Positions 42,655-50,832 of a DNA stretch of 64,000 bases are shown here, piece after piece. Position numbers and translations under genes: made by a program. Numbering within the stretch: position 1 is the stretch's first letter; every line of letters starts with the position of its first letter. The notes under the pieces are model-generated. The model saw nothing but the letters and a program-made list of their open reading frames with translations. It was not told the DNA's origin and searched no databases. Source of the stretch: DASXRA01 sp036558905 (lineage in GTDB: Bacteria; Actinomycetota; Actinomycetes; Mycobacteriales; Jatrophihabitantaceae); assembly GCA_036558905.1 (NCBI GenBank), contig DATBER010000105.1:1-64000 (forward strand), in the 5' to 3' direction.

Positions 42655-43542
42655 ATGGCCACCACAACAGTCGCGCTGTCGGCGATCGTGCTCAACGACC
42701 GGCACCCACCCGAGGCGTTCATCGCCGACGTGCTGGATGCCGAGCAGTTCGGCGTCCGCACCGTGTGGACGTACGACCACCTGATGTGGTCGCCGCTTCG
42801 CGACAGTCCCTGGTACGGCTGCGTGCCGCTGCTCGCCGCCGCGGCCGCGCGGACGCAGCGGGTTCGGCTCGGCCCGCAGGTGGCCACCCCGAACTACCGC
42901 CACCCGGTGCCGTTCGCCAAGGAGCTGATGACCCTCGACCAGCTGTGCGCCGGCCGTCTCGAGGTCGGCCTGGGCGCCGGCGTCGAGGGGCCGGACGCCG
43001 CCGTGCTCGGCGATCCGCCCCGCAGCCGCGGCGAGCGTACCGACCGGTTCGTCGAGTGGCTGGCGCTGCTCGACCAGTTGCTGCGCGAGCCGGTGACGAC
43101 GGTGACGGGCAAGCGGTTCAGCGCGGTGGAGGCGTACCAGTTGCCCGGCTGCGTCCAGGAACCCCGGGTGCCGTTCACCGTCGCGGCGGCCGGGCCGCGC
43201 GCGTTCGACCTGGTTGCGCGGTTCGGGCAGGCCTGGGTCACTCACGGGCCGTACGGTCCACCGGTCGGCCCGGACGAGTGGTTCGCCGCGCTGGCGTCGC
43301 AGTCGGCCCGGCTGGACGCCGCCCTGGCCGCGCAGGGCCGGGGGCCTGAGCAGGTCCGCCGGATCGCGCAGTTGTCCCTCGACGTGCGGTGGCCGTTCAC
43401 CAGCGCCGAGCGGTACGCCGACACGTTGGGCCGGTTGGCCGAGCTCGGGTTCAGCGAGGTGACCGTCCACTGGACCCGCCCGGACGGACGCGGCCTGCCC
43501 CTCGACGCCCACCCGATGGTGGCCGCGGCCCACGGTCTTTAA
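42655..43542 (+). CDS. LLM-class F420/FMN-dependent oxidoreductase
   Basis: Luciferase-like monooxygenase family protein of 295 residues. It has DAEQFGVRTVWTYDHLMWSP at the N-terminus, RVRLGPQVATPNYRHPVPFA, LDQLCAGRLEVGLGAGVEG, and FTVAAAGPRAFDLVARFGQAWVT. In actinobacteria most relatives use F420. The substrate is unknown. Its promoter seems to be formed at the junction with element 3 (TAGGGT at 42638-42643, 11 bp before the ATG). Confidence 0.88.
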   Translation: MATTTVALSAIVLNDRHPPEAFIADVLDAEQFGVRTVWTYDHLMWSPLRDSPWYGCVPLLAAAAARTQRVRLGPQVATPNYRHPVPFAKELMTLDQLCAGRLEVGLGAGVEGPDAAVLGDPPRSRGERTDRFVEWLALLDQLLREPVTTVTGKRFSAVEAYQLPGCVQEPRVPFTVAAAGPRAFDLVARFGQAWVTHGPYGPPVGPDEWFAALASQSARLDAALAAQGRGPEQVRRIAQLSLDVRWPFTSAERYADTLGRLAELGFSEVTVHWTRPDGRGLPLDAHPMVAAAHGL

Positions 43543-43594
43543 CACTTGCTAGCCTTCGAGGTCCCAGGGCGGGTTGAGTTGCGCGGAGGTGCAC

Positions 43595-44173
43595 GTGCCG
43601 GAACGCGATGCTTTTGCCGATCGCGGCCGAGGGCTCGAGGAGGAGTACTTCCGCAAGCGCGAGCAGGAACTCGTCGACAAGCTGCGGCGGCGCCAGGCGG
43701 CCGAAGCCACGCGGCAACAGCTCAGCGAGCAGGCCGGCGTCGCCGATGCGGAGATCTTGCAGGACCTGCAGGAACTGGGCTATACGCCCGAGACGGTCAG
43801 CCTGCTGTACCTCGTGCCCCTCGTGGAGGTGGCCTGGGCCGAAGGCGGAGTGTCCGACCGCGAGCGCGAGCTCATCGTCGAGGCAGCGCGGGCGCGGGGC
43901 ATCGAGGCCGGCACGCCGGCCGACGCGCTGCTGACCGAGTGGCTCACGACCCAGCCGTCGGAGCAGGTGTTCGAGCGGAATCTCCGGGTCATCCGGGCGA
44001 TTCTCGCCGCGCGCCCCGAAGCCGAGCGCGAGGCCAGCCGCAGCGACCTGCTGTCCACCGCCACCGCCATCGCCGAGGCATCCGGCGGAGTGCTCGGCTT
44101 CCGCGCCGTCTCCCCGGAGGAGCGCGCCCTGTTGGCCCGGATCAGCCAGGAGCTGGAGAGCAAGCAGGGCTAG
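43595..44173 (+). CDS. TerB-like protein with ATPase-inhibitor-like N-terminus
   Basis: Protein of 192 residues. Residues 5-35 (DAFADRGRGLEEEYFRKREQ, then LVDKLRRR) resemble the charged helix of ATP synthase inhibitor/DUF1476 proteins. The rest is all-helical and TerB-like: VSLLYLVPLVEVAWAEGGVS and DRERELIVEAARARGI form the metal-binding acidic pattern, with a second similar set later. GTG at 43595 is supported by GGAGGT six bases upstream. A cytoplasmic role in stress or membrane-linked signalling is possible. No other ter genes are nearby. Confidence 0.7.
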   Translation: MPERDAFADRGRGLEEEYFRKREQELVDKLRRRQAAEATRQQLSEQAGVADAEILQDLQELGYTPETVSLLYLVPLVEVAWAEGGVSDRERELIVEAARARGIEAGTPADALLTEWLTTQPSEQVFERNLRVIRAILAARPEAEREASRSDLLSTATAIAEASGGVLGFRAVSPEERALLARISQELESKQG

Positions 44174-44609
44174 CAAACGTCCGTGCGGGGCGGCGAGCGG
44201 ACCGCCGTTACGCACGGGCGGCGACCGCTTCCGACCCCGGTCAGCCGGGTCGGCGCAGCCGACCTCGCCGGCCCCTCCAGCCTCCGCCATTCGTCACGGT
44301 TCGACCAGCAGTGCGTCGGGTACCAGCACGCACCCGACCGGCACCGGCCCGGGCGGCGAGTGGGTGACCGACACCCACGTCACCCTGGTCAAGTACTGGA
44401 ACGGTTAGGAGTACGAGTTCTGCCTGAATGACTCGCACTCGCCGATCAGCGTGGTCACCGAATGGTCCGGCCACGTCAGCGGGCAGGGCGCGGCGACGCA
44501 GACCATTCCGCTGCGCCGCGGACTTTGGTGCTCCGGGTTCAAGGGATATCACGGGTCGGAGAGCGTCAGCTATCGCGACGGCAGCGTCAGCTACTCCGGC
44601 AGTATCTAG
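44172..44609 (+). pseudogene. remnant of secreted protein gene with internal stop
   Basis: One frame runs STSTHPTGTGPGGEWVTDTH, then VTLVKYWNG, TAG (44406-44408), then EYEFCLNDSHSPISVVTEWS and on to CSGFKGYHGSESVSYRDGSV before TAG at 44607. The sequence on both sides of the first TAG is protein-like (Ser/Thr linker, then a beta-rich domain with two Cys). There is no start codon or signal peptide upstream. I read it as a gene that lost its 5' end and gained a nonsense codon. Confidence 0.55.
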
Positions 44610-44637
44610 AATTCACGTCTCGACGGCCGGTCGGTAT

Positions 44638-44879
44638 TCATTCGTTGCCGGGGCGAATGTCCGGCGACAGCATCGTGAGCGGTGTGCGCGTCGGGGGCAC
44701 CTGCGGCCAGTAGTCCGAGGACGAGCCGTCCGGGTTCGGAGTCGAGTCGACCACCCGGACGTACTGCAGGGGCCCCGGCGCCGCCGCTCGGCGGACCGTC
44801 TCGGCGCGGAACCGCGGACGAACCGCTCGGCCCGGCCGCGTGCACCTCGATCTGCCCGCTCGTCTGGCTGGCGCTCAGG
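44638..44879 (-). pseudogene. frameshifted remnant of a secreted protein
   Basis: Minus-strand reading gives SASQTSGQIEVHAAG in one frame and, after a shift, RFRAETVRRAAAPGPLQYVR, VVDSTPNPDGSSSDYWPQVP and SPDIRPGNE with a TGA at 44638-44640 in another. Both halves look like real coding sequence; no single frame is open. The 5' part is cut off at the msrA stop. Family not recognised. Confidence 0.5.
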
Positions 44880-45542
44880 TCAGTTCGGTCCCGGGGCGAA
44901 CAGGCCGACCGGGCAGGCGACTCCGGTGCCGCCCAGCCCGCAGTATCCGTCGGGGTTCTTGGCCAGGTACTGCTGGTGATAGTCCTCGGCGTAGTAGAAC
45001 GGCCCGGCGTGCGCGATCTCGGTGGTGACGGCGTCGTGGCCAGCCGCTTCGAGGCGCTGCGAGTAGGCCGCCTTGGCCGCCTCGGCGGCTGCGCACTGGG
45101 CGTCGTCGGTGTAGTAGACGGCCGAGCGGTACTGCGTGCCGACGTCGTTGCCCTGGCGCATGCCCTGGGTCGGGTCGTGCGACTCGAAGAACCGCGACAG
45201 CAATTGCGCGAAGGGCAGGGTCGCCGGGTCGAACGCCACGAGCACGACCTCGGTGTGGCCGGTCCGCCCGGTGCACACTTCTTCGTAGGTCGGGTACATC
45301 GTGTAGCCGCCGGAGTAGCCGACCGCCGTGGTCCACACGCCGGCCATCTGCCAGAACTCGCGCTCGGCGCCCCAGAAGCAGCCCATGCCGAACATTGCCG
45401 TCACGGTGCCCGCGGGGAACGGCGGCTGGATCGATCGGCCGGTCACGAAGTGGTCGCGGGGAAGCGAATAGGCGTAGATGTCCCGTCCGCTCAGTGCCTT
45501 GTCGGCGCTGACCATCTCGGTCTTGGACCGCGAGAAGAGCAT
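44880..45542 (-). CDS. msrA: peptide methionine-S-sulfoxide reductase, long form
   Basis: Protein of 220 residues with an N-terminal extension as in E. coli and mycobacterial MsrA. The catalytic Cys is in AMFGMGCFWGAEREFWQMAG, then GYSGGYTMYPTYEEVCTGRT, RFFESHDPTQGMRQGNDVGT, and a C-terminal Cys in NPDGYCGLGGTGVACPVG that can act as recycling cysteine. It differs clearly from the shorter MsrA at 30974, so it is not a recent duplicate. TAATCT six bases before the ATG suggests a leaderless mRNA. Confidence 0.93.
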   Translation of the reverse strand: MLFSRSKTEMVSADKALSGRDIYAYSLPRDHFVTGRSIQPPFPAGTVTAMFGMGCFWGAEREFWQMAGVWTTAVGYSGGYTMYPTYEEVCTGRTGHTEVVLVAFDPATLPFAQLLSRFFESHDPTQGMRQGNDVGTQYRSAVYYTDDAQCAAAEAAKAAYSQRLEAAGHDAVTTEIAHAGPFYYAEDYHQQYLAKNPDGYCGLGGTGVACPVGLFAPGPN

Positions 45543-45548
45543 GCGTCG

Positions 45549-45554
45549 AGATTA
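45549..45554 (-). promoter_or_regulatory. -10 box, leaderless start of long msrA
   Basis: TAATCT on the minus strand, six bases before ATG 45542. Confidence 0.5.
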
Positions 45555-45654
45555 CGGGCCTGGAACGCGGTTCGGCGGATTGTGCCCGTAGGACGTAACC
45601 TCGTTGTATGAGACCTGCGTCGATCGTGTCGAGCGCTTCCGGGCGGAGCGTGTC

Positions 45655-45960
45655 ATGACTGGCTGGGGTCTCGACGTGCTGTTCAATCCGGCCAAGCGGC
45701 ACATGGACGAGGAGAAGCGGCGCCTGCAGTCCACCCGCGAAGAGATCGGCGACTCGTCCGGCGGGCGCCGCATCGATCTCGAGTCAGGCAAGGTCGTCAT
45801 CGCCCGGCCGAGCGCCAAGGCCGAGACGGACGAAGACGAGACGGACGAAGACGAGACGGACGAGGTCGCGACCGACGAGGTCGAGGCGGTCACTGACGAG
45901 GCCGCCGCCGAGAGCGAGACGGGCGACGAGGCCGCCGAGAGGACAGAAGAGTCCGCCTGA
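45655..45960 (+). CDS. small DUF6191-like protein with acidic repeat tail
   Basis: Protein of 101 residues. MTGWGLDVLFNPAKRHMDEE and KRRLQSTREEIGDSSGGRRI match small actinobacterial proteins annotated DUF6191, of unknown function. The tail is made of acidic ETDEDETDEDETDEVATDE repeats from a near-exact 15 bp DNA repeat that can expand or contract. ATG at 45655 follows GGAGCG. A strong hairpin lies 7 bp after the stop. Confidence 0.7.
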   Translation: MTGWGLDVLFNPAKRHMDEEKRRLQSTREEIGDSSGGRRIDLESGKVVIARPSAKAETDEDETDEDETDEVATDEVEAVTDEAAAESETGDEAAERTEESA

Positions 45961-45967
45961 ATGGAAC

Positions 45968-45993
45968 GGATCCCCGGCCTGTGCCGGGGATCC
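45968..45993. terminator. perfect 11 bp hairpin
   Basis: GGATCCCCGGC-CTGT-GCCGGGGATCC immediately after the DUF6191-like gene. Very stable stem with 4 nt loop; no U-tract follows. The remaining 190 bp to the next gene hold no further feature I can support. Confidence 0.65.
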
Positions 45994-46186
45994 GCGCTGA
46001 CGTCGACGTCGCGAGGGGTCGGGGGTACCCCGCGCCGCCGGGCCGGCTGTCGAGACGTCGAACCCAGAGCCGCCCGAGGCGGAGCCCTGCGTTTGGAATC
46101 GACTTCGATGAGTAACCGCCGTCAGCTCCCACGACGATACAGTCGATCTTGGAATCGTCAAGTCTGGATCTTGGGTCGAGCCTGAT

Positions 46187-47800
46187 CTATCCAGAAACGA
46201 GCGGTGAAATCACCCGGTCAAGTACGGCGTTCGGTTGTGATCCAGGCGAATCACCGAATACGTACTGTGGGCGATCGCCCAGCCGGATCCGCAGGAACCG
46301 GTCAGCGACTTCGGACGGTGACGTCCGGACCAGCAGCGAACCCTGCAGGCACCGGGCCAGCAAGCCGGCCAGTCCGCGGGCGTCCCGTTGGTCCGCGGTC
46401 GGGTCGGCGCCGAGGTGCTCCAGCCGGGTGTGCAGGTCGGCCACCGCCGCGTCCAGCCGCGGATCTGCGCCCGACGTCGTCGCCAGTTCGGCCAGGACGG
46501 CGGCCACGCTGGCCGGGTCGCGCCGGGCCGCCCGCAGCACGTCGAGCGCAATGACGTTGCCCGAGCCCTCCCAGATGCCGTTGAGCGGCGACTCCCGAAA
46601 CAGCCGGGGCAGCCCGCTCTCCTCGACGTAGCCGTTGCCGCCCAGGCACTCGAGCGCCTCGGCGACAAACGGTGGGGTCCGCTTGCACACCCAGAACTTG
46701 GCCGCCGCCACGGCCAGCCGCACGAATGCGGACTCGCCGGCGTCGACGCCCCGGGCCAGGCGCAGCCACAACACCGTCGACGCCTCCGACTCGACGGCCA
46801 GGTCGGCCAGCACCTCGCGCATCAGCGGCTGCTCGATCAGCGGGCGGCCGAACGCCGAGCGATGGATCACTTGATGCGCGGCGGCCACCAACGCCGCCCG
46901 CTGCCCGGCCGCGCTGCCGATCACGCAGTCGAGCCGGGTCATCGTGACCATGTCGATGATCGTGCGGACGCCGGCCCCCTCGTCGCCGACCAGCCAACCC
47001 GTCGTCCCGTCGAACTCCACCTCGGATGAGGCGTTCGAGCGGTTGCCGAGCTTGTCCTTCAGGCGCTGGATCAGGAACGGGTTGCGCTTGCCGTCGGGCA
47101 GCACGCGCGGCACCAGGAAGCAGGACAGACCACCCGGCGCCTGAGCCAGCACCAGGAACAGATCGCACATCGGCGCTGAGCAGAACCACTTGTGCCCGGT
47201 CAGCCGGTAGTGATCGCCGGCCGGATCCGCGCGCGTCGTGTTGGCCCGGACGTCTGAGCCGCCCTGCTTCTCGGTCATGGCCATGCCGGCCAGCAGCCCG
47301 GCCTTCGATGAAGGCGGGCGCAGCCCGAAGTCGTAGCTGGTCGAGGCCAGCAGCGGCCCGTACCGCGCGGCGAGATCGGGGGCAGGGCGCAGCGCCGGCA
47401 CGATCGCGTACGTCATGGAGATCGGGCAGCCGTGCCCGGCCTCGACCTGCGCCCAAACGTAGAACTTGGCCGCCCGCGCGAGGTGCCCGCCGTCACGCCA
47501 GGCGGTGCCGTGCATCCCGTTCTCGACGGCCACCGTCATCAGTGAGTGCCAGGCCGGGTGGAACTCGACCTCGTCGATCCGGTGCCCGAACCGGTCATGC
47601 GTGCGCAGCACCGGCGGGTAGGCGTTGGCCAGCCGGCCCCACTCGGCGGCCGGTTCGCTGCCGGCCAGCTCGCCGAGCGCGACCAGCGACTTGACGTCGG
47701 TCTCGGCCAGTTCGGGCAGCGTGCTCAGCGAGGCGTCAGCGGTGAAGAAGTTGACGCCGGTGAGCGGGGGCGGGGTGTTGAAGACCTCGTGGGTCGGCAT
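46187..47800 (-). CDS. AidB-like acyl-CoA dehydrogenase family protein
   Basis: Flavoprotein of 537 residues. N-terminal FNTPPPLTGVNFFTAD and EFHPAWHSLM are specific to the AidB branch, followed by GMAMTEKQGGSDVRANTTRA (FAD loop), the TGHKWFCSAPMCD block, and GNGYVEESGLPRLFRESPLN with the Arg-rich tetramer region. E. coli AidB is induced by alkylation damage and binds DNA and FAD; enzyme activity is unclear. It lies 12 bp after a ferredoxin reductase and is part of the folE operon. AGGGGG ribosome site. Confidence 0.88.
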   Translation of the reverse strand: MPTHEVFNTPPPLTGVNFFTADASLSTLPELAETDVKSLVALGELAGSEPAAEWGRLANAYPPVLRTHDRFGHRIDEVEFHPAWHSLMTVAVENGMHGTAWRDGGHLARAAKFYVWAQVEAGHGCPISMTYAIVPALRPAPDLAARYGPLLASTSYDFGLRPPSSKAGLLAGMAMTEKQGGSDVRANTTRADPAGDHYRLTGHKWFCSAPMCDLFLVLAQAPGGLSCFLVPRVLPDGKRNPFLIQRLKDKLGNRSNASSEVEFDGTTGWLVGDEGAGVRTIIDMVTMTRLDCVIGSAAGQRAALVAAAHQVIHRSAFGRPLIEQPLMREVLADLAVESEASTVLWLRLARGVDAGESAFVRLAVAAAKFWVCKRTPPFVAEALECLGGNGYVEESGLPRLFRESPLNGIWEGSGNVIALDVLRAARRDPASVAAVLAELATTSGADPRLDAAVADLHTRLEHLGADPTADQRDARGLAGLLARCLQGSLLVRTSPSEVADRFLRIRLGDRPQYVFGDSPGSQPNAVLDRVISPLVSG

Positions 47801-47812
47801 CCCCCTAGTTTG

Positions 47813-49009
47813 CTACCGGCGGGTAACTTCGTCGAGAGGCGCTTCGGGGTCGGCCAGCTTGGCCACGTCCACCGGCTGGCGCGAGCGGATGATCTCCTTG
47901 ATCGGGTCGACGACGTCCCACACGTTGACGTTCATGCCGGCCAGCACGCGCTGAGTGTCGTCCAGCCAGAACGCGATGAACTCGCGGCCGGCCCGGTCGC
48001 CGCGGATCACGACGTCGGCGTACCACCCGGGCGGGGCGTAGCCTACGTACTCCATGCCGAGGTCGTACTGGTCGGTGTAGAAGTAGGGCAGCTCGTCGTA
48101 GCGCATCTCGCGGCCGAGCATGCCGGCGGCGGCCGTGCTCGGCTGGTTCAGCGCGTTGGCCCAGTGCTCGACGCGCACCCGCGTGCCGAGGAACGGGTGC
48201 TCGGCGTTGGCGATGTCGCCCACGGCGAAGATGTCCGCGTCGCTGGTGCGCAGCGACGCGTCGACCAGCACGCCGTTGTCGACGGCCAGCCCGGCCGCCT
48301 CGGCCAGCTCCGTGTCGGGCCGGGCGCCGATGGCCACCAGCACCGTGGCCGCGTCGATGGTGGTGCCGTCGGCCAGCCGTACCCCGTCCTTGCGCAGCTC
48401 GTCGACCTTGACGCCCAGGCGCAGGTCGACGTCGTGGTCGCGGTGCAGCGCGGCGAAGTCCTGGGCCAGCTCGGGACCCAGGGCGGCCAGCAGTGGCAGC
48501 TCGGCCGCCTCGAGCACGCTGACCTCGGTGCCGGCCAGCCGGGCGGTGGCCGCCACCTCCAGGCCGATCCAGCCGCCGCCGACGATCACCATCCGGCCCT
48601 GCCCGAACCGGTCGCGGACCGCCTCGGAGTCGCCCCGACGGCGGAAGTGCAGCAGGTCGTCGTCGCCGGGCAGGTGCCGCGGCGTCGACCCGGTGGCCAG
48701 CAGCAGCTTGTCGTAGCGCAGCTCATCGCCGCCGACCTCGATCACATGATCGGCCGGACGCAGCGCGGTGACCCGGGTGCCGAGCCGCAGGTCGATGTTC
48801 TGCTCGGCGTACCACGCCTCGGGATGCACCACGGCGTCGTCCCATTGCGCGTCGCCGGCCAGGTAGCCCTTGGACAGGGGCGGTCGCTCGTAGGGCGGCA
48901 ACTGCTCGTCGCCGATGAGCACCAGCTCGCCGTCGTGGCCCTGCTCGCGCAGCGCCTCGGCCGCCTTGGCCCCGGCCAGTCCACCCCCCACGATCACGAA
49001 CGTGCTCAT
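47813..49009 (-). CDS. ferredoxin reductase-like FAD/NAD(P) oxidoreductase
   Basis: Protein of 398 residues with two Rossmann motifs: FVIVGGGLAGAKAAEALREQ for FAD and MVIVGGGWIGLEVAATARL for NAD(P)H. It also has the PPLSKGYL motif of the BphA4/CamA ferredoxin or rubredoxin reductase family and the second FAD motif ADIFAVGDIA. It transfers electrons from NAD(P)H to a ferredoxin-like partner, but no ferredoxin gene is adjacent. The start overlaps the folE stop by 4 bp. Confidence 0.92.
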   Translation of the reverse strand: MSTFVIVGGGLAGAKAAEALREQGHDGELVLIGDEQLPPYERPPLSKGYLAGDAQWDDAVVHPEAWYAEQNIDLRLGTRVTALRPADHVIEVGGDELRYDKLLLATGSTPRHLPGDDDLLHFRRRGDSEAVRDRFGQGRMVIVGGGWIGLEVAATARLAGTEVSVLEAAELPLLAALGPELAQDFAALHRDHDVDLRLGVKVDELRKDGVRLADGTTIDAATVLVAIGARPDTELAEAAGLAVDNGVLVDASLRTSDADIFAVGDIANAEHPFLGTRVRVEHWANALNQPSTAAAGMLGREMRYDELPYFYTDQYDLGMEYVGYAPPGWYADVVIRGDRAGREFIAFWLDDTQRVLAGMNVNVWDVVDPIKEIIRSRQPVDVAKLADPEAPLDEVTRR

Positions 49010-49653
49010 CGATGACCTCCATCGGTCGACGACTGCGTCAGCGCGAAGAATTCTGCCCGCGCCCTCGCATCGTCGCGCAGGGTGCCCAGCAGAGTCGATG
49101 TCGTGGTCAGCGATCCGCGGGCGAGGGCGCCGCGCAGGGTCATGCAGGTGTGCTCGGCCTCGAGCACGACCCCCACCCCGCGGGGAGCCAGATTCGTCTG
49201 CAGCCAGTCGGCCACCTGCTTGGTGAGCCGTTCCTGCACCTGGGGCCGGGCGCCGAAGTGTTCGACGACGCGCGCCAGCTTGGACAGCCCGAGGATGCGC
49301 TCACCCGGCAAGTAGCCCAGGTGGGCGATGCCGACGAACGGCAGCAGGTGGTGCTCGCAGATCGACCGGAACGGGATGCGCCGGGCCAGCACCAGTTCGT
49401 CGTAGCCCTCGTAGTTGGGAAACGTCGTGGCTTCGAACGGTCGCGGGGTGAAGAACTCGGCGTAGGCGCGGGCCATCCGGGCCGGGGTGTCGCGCATGCC
49501 GTCGGAGTCGGTGCGGACGTTCAGGGCGGCCAGCAGGTCGGCGGCCGCCCGCTCAGCGCCGGCCAGGTCCATCTGCGGTGCAGTGTGGACGACGCGCAGG
49601 GTGGGGGCGGTGTCCTCGATCTCGATGTCGCGCTCAACGGCGGGGCCGGGCAT
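49006..49653 (-). CDS. folE: GTP cyclohydrolase I
   Basis: Converts GTP to dihydroneopterin triphosphate, the first step of folate/pterin synthesis. Protein of 215 residues with zinc ligands in FRSICEHHLLPFVG and AEHTCMTLRG, and DTPARMARAYAEFF. ATG at 49653 (MPGPAVERD) is chosen because GGAG lies upstream; a TTG at 49668 would extend it. No other folate genes follow. Its partners are a ferredoxin reductase and an AidB-like protein, so it may be a second, condition-specific FolE. Confidence 0.92.
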   Translation of the reverse strand: MPGPAVERDIEIEDTAPTLRVVHTAPQMDLAGAERAAADLLAALNVRTDSDGMRDTPARMARAYAEFFTPRPFEATTFPNYEGYDELVLARRIPFRSICEHHLLPFVGIAHLGYLPGERILGLSKLARVVEHFGARPQVQERLTKQVADWLQTNLAPRGVGVVLEAEHTCMTLRGALARGSLTTTSTLLGTLRDDARARAEFFALTQSSTDGGHR

Positions 49654-49683
49654 CGGCTTCAACTCCAAGCGCTCGATAGTTTT

Positions 49684-49699
49684 ACCAATCGAGTTTGGT
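49684..49699. promoter_or_regulatory. dyad operator in folE/regulator intergenic region
   Basis: ACCAA-TCGAGT-TTGGT in an AT-rich 118 bp gap between the divergent genes. Similar in form to the CAAC-N6-GTTG site of SufR. Further TATCG repeats lie nearby. Confidence 0.45.
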
Positions 49700-49759
49700 G
49701 TTTTTCCGAACGCCCTGTCAATAGGGAAGATTCTGAGTATCGAAAACCACAGTTTGCGT

Positions 49760-49765
49760 TATCGT
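49760..49765 (+). promoter_or_regulatory. -10 box, leaderless start of Cys-rich regulator
   Basis: TATCGT six bases before GTG 49772. Confidence 0.5.
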
Positions 49766-49771
49766 AGCGTC

Positions 49772-50464
49772 GTGGAGGCTGAGCGCCCGTCGATCGCGGC
49801 CGTTGCCGCACTCGATGACGAGGTCCGCCACGCGCTGTATCGGTGCGTGCGCGACGCTCGCCGACCGATCACGCGCGAGCAGGCCGCGGCCGAGGTCGGC
49901 ATCTCGCGCAAGCTCGCCGCATTTCACCTCGACAAGCTGGTGACGGTCGGCCTGCTGCGCGCGCGGTACCACAGCGGCGGCCGTATCGGGCGTGCGCCCA
50001 AAGTGTACGAATTATCCGGCGACGACGTCTCGGTGTGCCTGCCGGCCCGGCGTCCGGCGCTGCTGGCCGAGATCCTGCTCGGCGCCGTGCTCACCACCGG
50101 GGGATCGGAGCGGCCGGACCGGGCCGCCCACCGCGTGGCCCGCGACTACGGCGAGCGACTCGGGGCGGCCGAACGCGAGCGAGTACGTCCGGGTCGGCTG
50201 GGTGCCGAACGGGCCCTGGCCCTGGCCGGCTCGGTGTGCGAGAGGTACGGCTTCGAGCCCGGCCCGTCCGAGTCTGGGGCGGTGCGGCTGCGCAACTGCC
50301 CGTTCCACCCGTTGGCGGCCCGAGCACCCGAACTGGTCTGCGGCGTCAACCAGCAGTTCCTGTCCGGGCTGCTGAACGGGCTGGGCGCCCGCGGGGTGGA
50401 CGCGGTGCTCGAGCCGAGCCCGGGCGAGTGCTGCGTCGAGCTGCGCCGCTCGGCGGCTCCTTAG
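49772..50464 (+). CDS. ArsR/SufR-like regulator with Cys-rich C-terminus
   Basis: Protein of 230 residues. The winged HTH is in AAAEVGISRKLAAFHLDKLV. The C-terminal domain has cysteines in GSVCERYG, LRNCPFHPL, ELVCGVNQQF and GECCVEL. The NCPFH-x9-VC arrangement with a following N-x-x-FL is seen in SufR-type iron-sulfur regulators, so an Fe-S or redox sensor is likely; binding is inference. It is divergent from the folE operon with a dyad between. Its stop overlaps the convergent broken gene. Confidence 0.82.
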   Translation: MEAERPSIAAVAALDDEVRHALYRCVRDARRPITREQAAAEVGISRKLAAFHLDKLVTVGLLRARYHSGGRIGRAPKVYELSGDDVSVCLPARRPALLAEILLGAVLTTGGSERPDRAAHRVARDYGERLGAAERERVRPGRLGAERALALAGSVCERYGFEPGPSESGAVRLRNCPFHPLAARAPELVCGVNQQFLSGLLNGLGARGVDAVLEPSPGECCVELRRSAAP

Positions 50465-50683
50465 CAGTTGACGAGTTCGGGCTTCTGGCTCGGCACCCGG
50501 GCCTCGGGGGAGACGAACCGCTCGTTGGCCGCAGGCGGCGCACCCGGTGCGAAGACAGCCGCCCGGTGGCAGTTCTGGAAGGCGATGGTCACGCCGAAGT
50601 GCCGTTCGAGGGCGCTGCGGATCGAGATGCTGGGCCATCGCCCGGAGCAGCTCGGCCTGGGCCCGGCCGTCGGGCGGGGCCAC
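50461..50683 (-). pseudogene. small frameshifted hypothetical gene
   Basis: From GTG 50683 one frame reads VAPPDGRAQAELLRAMAQHL; a second frame continues IRSALERHFGVTIAFQNCHR and FVSPEARVPSQKPELVNC to TAA at 50461. Joined by a one-base shift near 50625 they give a sensible protein of about 75 residues. No family recognised. It is convergent with the regulator gene, sharing TTAG. Confidence 0.45.
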
Positions 50684-50701
50684 AACGTTGTCGGCGACGA
50701 T

Positions 50702-50750
50702 CGATTGTGCAACTCTGGGCCGCGTCAGGCGGCCGAGGGTTGCACGATCG
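50702..50750. repeat. 49 bp palindrome (family A), intergenic
   Basis: Copy between the broken small gene and htrA-like gene, with left end CGATTG. The rest of the gap to 50833 holds nothing else. Confidence 0.88.
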
Positions 50751-50832
50751 GGGTCGGGCTCGGACAGTCGGCGGCCGGCCGCGCGCCTCGAGGAAAGCGG
50801 TCGTCGAGGCGCGGCCCGGCCTAGAGATCAGG

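Noticed and set aside
44406..44408. Internal TAG read as pyrrolysine or other recoding
   Set aside because: No pyl genes or recoding structure are visible and the gene also lacks a start, so decay is simpler.
49653..49668. TTG start for FolE at 49668
   Set aside because: The ATG at 49653 has the better ribosome site and the extra residues are not conserved-looking.
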